From the NCBI GenBank assembly GCA_002307905.1, contig DBUL01000255.1, positions 3,221 through 10,061 of the forward strand: DNA of 6,841 nucleotides. The letters run 5' to 3'. Under the pieces are notes generated by a model that searched no databases, was not told where the DNA came from, and saw nothing but the letters and a program-made list of their open reading frames with translations. The position numbers were made by a program, and so were the translations under genes. Position 1 is the first letter of the stretch; every line of letters begins with the position of its first letter. Positions 5,755-6,841 of this stretch are shown here, one piece after another. This DNA comes from Rhizobiaceae bacterium UBA1291 (GTDB taxonomy: Bacteria; Pseudomonadota; Alphaproteobacteria; Rhizobiales; Rhizobiaceae).

Positions 5755-6841
5755 TCTGTGCCTTTCCAGAGCCGCTTCCGGTCCACCACTCACGGGAATC
5801 GACCGGCTTTCCATCTTTCCGAAATTCAATGTAGAGGGTCGGGCGATCCGTTTCCAGCGCCAAAGCGGTCGCGCTCGCCACTCTTTTTTCCCCCATGACC
5901 GCCAAGGGCTCGCCTGAAAGAACGAACTTTCCCTGACCTGTGCTGACACGGTCCATGCCCGACAATACCATATGATAGCCGTCGCCAGTATTCAGAATGA
6001 TCATCTGCCCGTAGCTGCGGAACTCTCCCGCGTAGACAACCCAGCCGTCAGCTGGGGCGGTTACCAGCGGCCCCGGTTCCGAGGCGATGACCATGCCCTT
6101 GGCTTCATGCCCTGTGCCGTCCGGATCTCCGAACTGGCGGAGAATTTCTCCCGCCGCCGGCAGCTCCAGCTTGTGCTTCAGATCGGAAAAAACATATGCG
6201 GGGGCAATGCGGTTTTTATCGGGCAGTGAGGAGGCCGCCAGATCCCGGGCCCTTTGCCTTTGCTCGTCGCTTAGTCTGCGCAGCCGGTCTTCTTCGGCCC
6301 GAGCCTTTTCCGTTGCCTCGCGGACCGAACGGATTTCCGTCTCGAGGCTGGCGATCAGACCCTCCATGCTGGAGGCCCGGGCAGCGAGTTCCTCGGCACG
6401 GCGCTTCTCGGTCGCAAGTTCCAGCGAATTCTGCCGCGACAGCCGGTCGTTCTCGACCAGCAGCATATCCATGCGCCGCTCCTCCTGCTGCCGGCTGGCG
6501 ATTGTCGCGACCAGCGTCTCGGTCTCCTTCTGCCCCTCCATGCGCAGACGGAGCAGTTCGGCGAGGTCGGCCGCGAGCTTTTCCGTCTCGTGGCGGACGC
6601 CGGGAACGACGGCGCCGAGCAGGATCGCGGTGCGGACCGAGGCGAGCGCATCCTCGGGACTGATGAGCAGGGCCGGCGGCGGGTTGCGGCCCATGCGCTG
6701 GAGCGCCGCCAGCACCTCGGCGAGGATGGCGCGGCGATCCTTGAAGGAGGCACGGATCCTGTCTTCCTGGACGCCGAGCTCGGCGAGCTTCTTCTCGCCC
6801 GCTGCGATCTTGCGCTCGAGATCCTTGCGGCGGGGCGCCGG
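5744..6841 (-). CDS. envC: Murein hydrolase activator EnvC, partial (N-terminus outside window)
   Basis: There are 365 residues visible; the frame is open to the window edge and the true start lies beyond it. The visible N-terminal part is a long charged coiled coil, interrupted by an LQRMGRNPPPALLISPEDAL segment and a VRTAILLGAVVP segment typical of EnvC. A LytM/M23-like domain follows, coded at roughly 6154-5780. Its metal-ligand positions are degenerate: the usual HxGxD region reads KGMVI and the usual HxH region reads LYIEFR, very close to what I recall of E. coli EnvC (KGMVI, LYFEIR). It is therefore an activator of N-acetylmuramoyl-L-alanine amidases in cell separation rather than a peptidase. 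It ends at a TAG at 5746-5744, inside the start of ctpA. The signal peptide cannot be seen. Confidence 0.93.
   Translation of the reverse strand, partial: PAPRRKDLERKIAAGEKKLAELGVQEDRIRASFKDRRAILAEVLAALQRMGRNPPPALLISPEDALASVRTAILLGAVVPGVRHETEKLAADLAELLRLRMEGQKETETLVATIASRQQEERRMDMLLVENDRLSRQNSLELATEKRRAEELAARASSMEGLIASLETEIRSVREATEKARAEEDRLRRLSDEQRQRARDLAASSLPDKNRIAPAYVFSDLKHKLELPAAGEILRQFGDPDGTGHEAKGMVIASEPGPLVTAPADGWVVYAGEFRSYGQMIILNTGDGYHMVLSGMDRVSTGQGKFVLSGEPLAVMGEKRVASATALALETDRPTLYIEFRKDGKPVDSREWWTGSGSGKAQNDS
5761..5767 (-). promoter_or_regulatory. Ribosome binding site of ctpA inside the end of envC
   Basis: On the minus strand GGAAAGG ends six bases before the ATG at 5754. It lies within the last codons of envC and decides the ctpA start against the longer open frame beginning at 5949. 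Confidence 0.75.

Noticed and set aside
4240..5898. 552-codon plus-strand open frame opposite ctpA and the deacetylase-like gene
   Set aside because: It is antisense to two well-supported genes and has no recognisable domains. Long antisense frames are common in GC-rich coding DNA with strong third-position bias.
5755..5949. Longer CtpA start at 5949
   Set aside because: The extra 65 residues lie wholly inside envC and would bury the signal peptide. The ATG at 5754 has a strong, well-spaced ribosome binding site.
1..6841. CRISPR array, tRNA/rRNA, insertion sequence or attachment site
   Set aside because: No regularly spaced repeats, cloverleaf, transposase or terminal inverted repeats were seen on either strand by eye.

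Overview
The window looks like core chromosome of an alphaproteobacterium, most likely Rhizobiales/Rhizobiaceae. It is GC-rich, with strong G/C preference at third codon positions. It carries the tail of a DnaE2-type polymerase, a Bfd/Bfr iron pair, and the order envC - ctpA (S41) - divergent polysaccharide deacetylase - rppH, which I recall from rhizobial genomes. The taxonomic call is inference from gene content and protein style. No rRNA, tRNA, CRISPR array, insertion sequence or phage gene is visible.

Plus-strand half (about 1-1620): the last ~100 codons of dnaE2 (error-prone DNA polymerase), then a 133-base gap with a 13-bp perfect palindrome and a possible five-codon leader ORF, then bfd (bacterioferritin-associated ferredoxin, with a C-terminal extension). 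A 343-base non-coding stretch with several small inverted repeats precedes bfr (bacterioferritin, all di-iron and haem ligands present). A plausible intrinsic terminator follows bfr. Bfr stores iron. In characterised pairs Bfd delivers electrons to Bfr so that stored iron can be released.

Convergent zone (about 1580-1876): no gene is supported. It holds the bfr terminator and, at its far end, a weak terminator-like hairpin for the minus-strand gene that runs toward it.

Minus-strand half (6841 down to 1877): envC (partial at the window edge), ctpA, a divergent polysaccharide deacetylase-like protein and rppH form a tight unit. envC and ctpA overlap by 11 bases. ctpA and the deacetylase-like gene are separated by 67 bases holding a strong hairpin. 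The deacetylase-like gene and rppH are 9 bases apart, and the stop codon of the first touches the ribosome binding site of the second. EnvC (coiled coil plus degenerate LytM domain), CtpA (periplasmic PDZ protease) and the deacetylase-like protein suggest a cell-envelope/peptidoglycan-remodelling operon. RppH (Nudix RNA 5'-pyrophosphohydrolase) is an RNA-decay enzyme at its end. Beyond rppH lies an unrecognised ~194-aa protein whose start is uncertain and whose upstream region hints at a frame change.

Most of the window is ordinary housekeeping sequence. The points most worth a second look are the apparent loss of the family's polar and metal-ligand residues in the deacetylase-like protein, the intercistronic hairpin after ctpA, the palindrome upstream of bfd, and the uncharacterised gene with its ambiguous 5' end. 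I found no convincing new multi-gene system.
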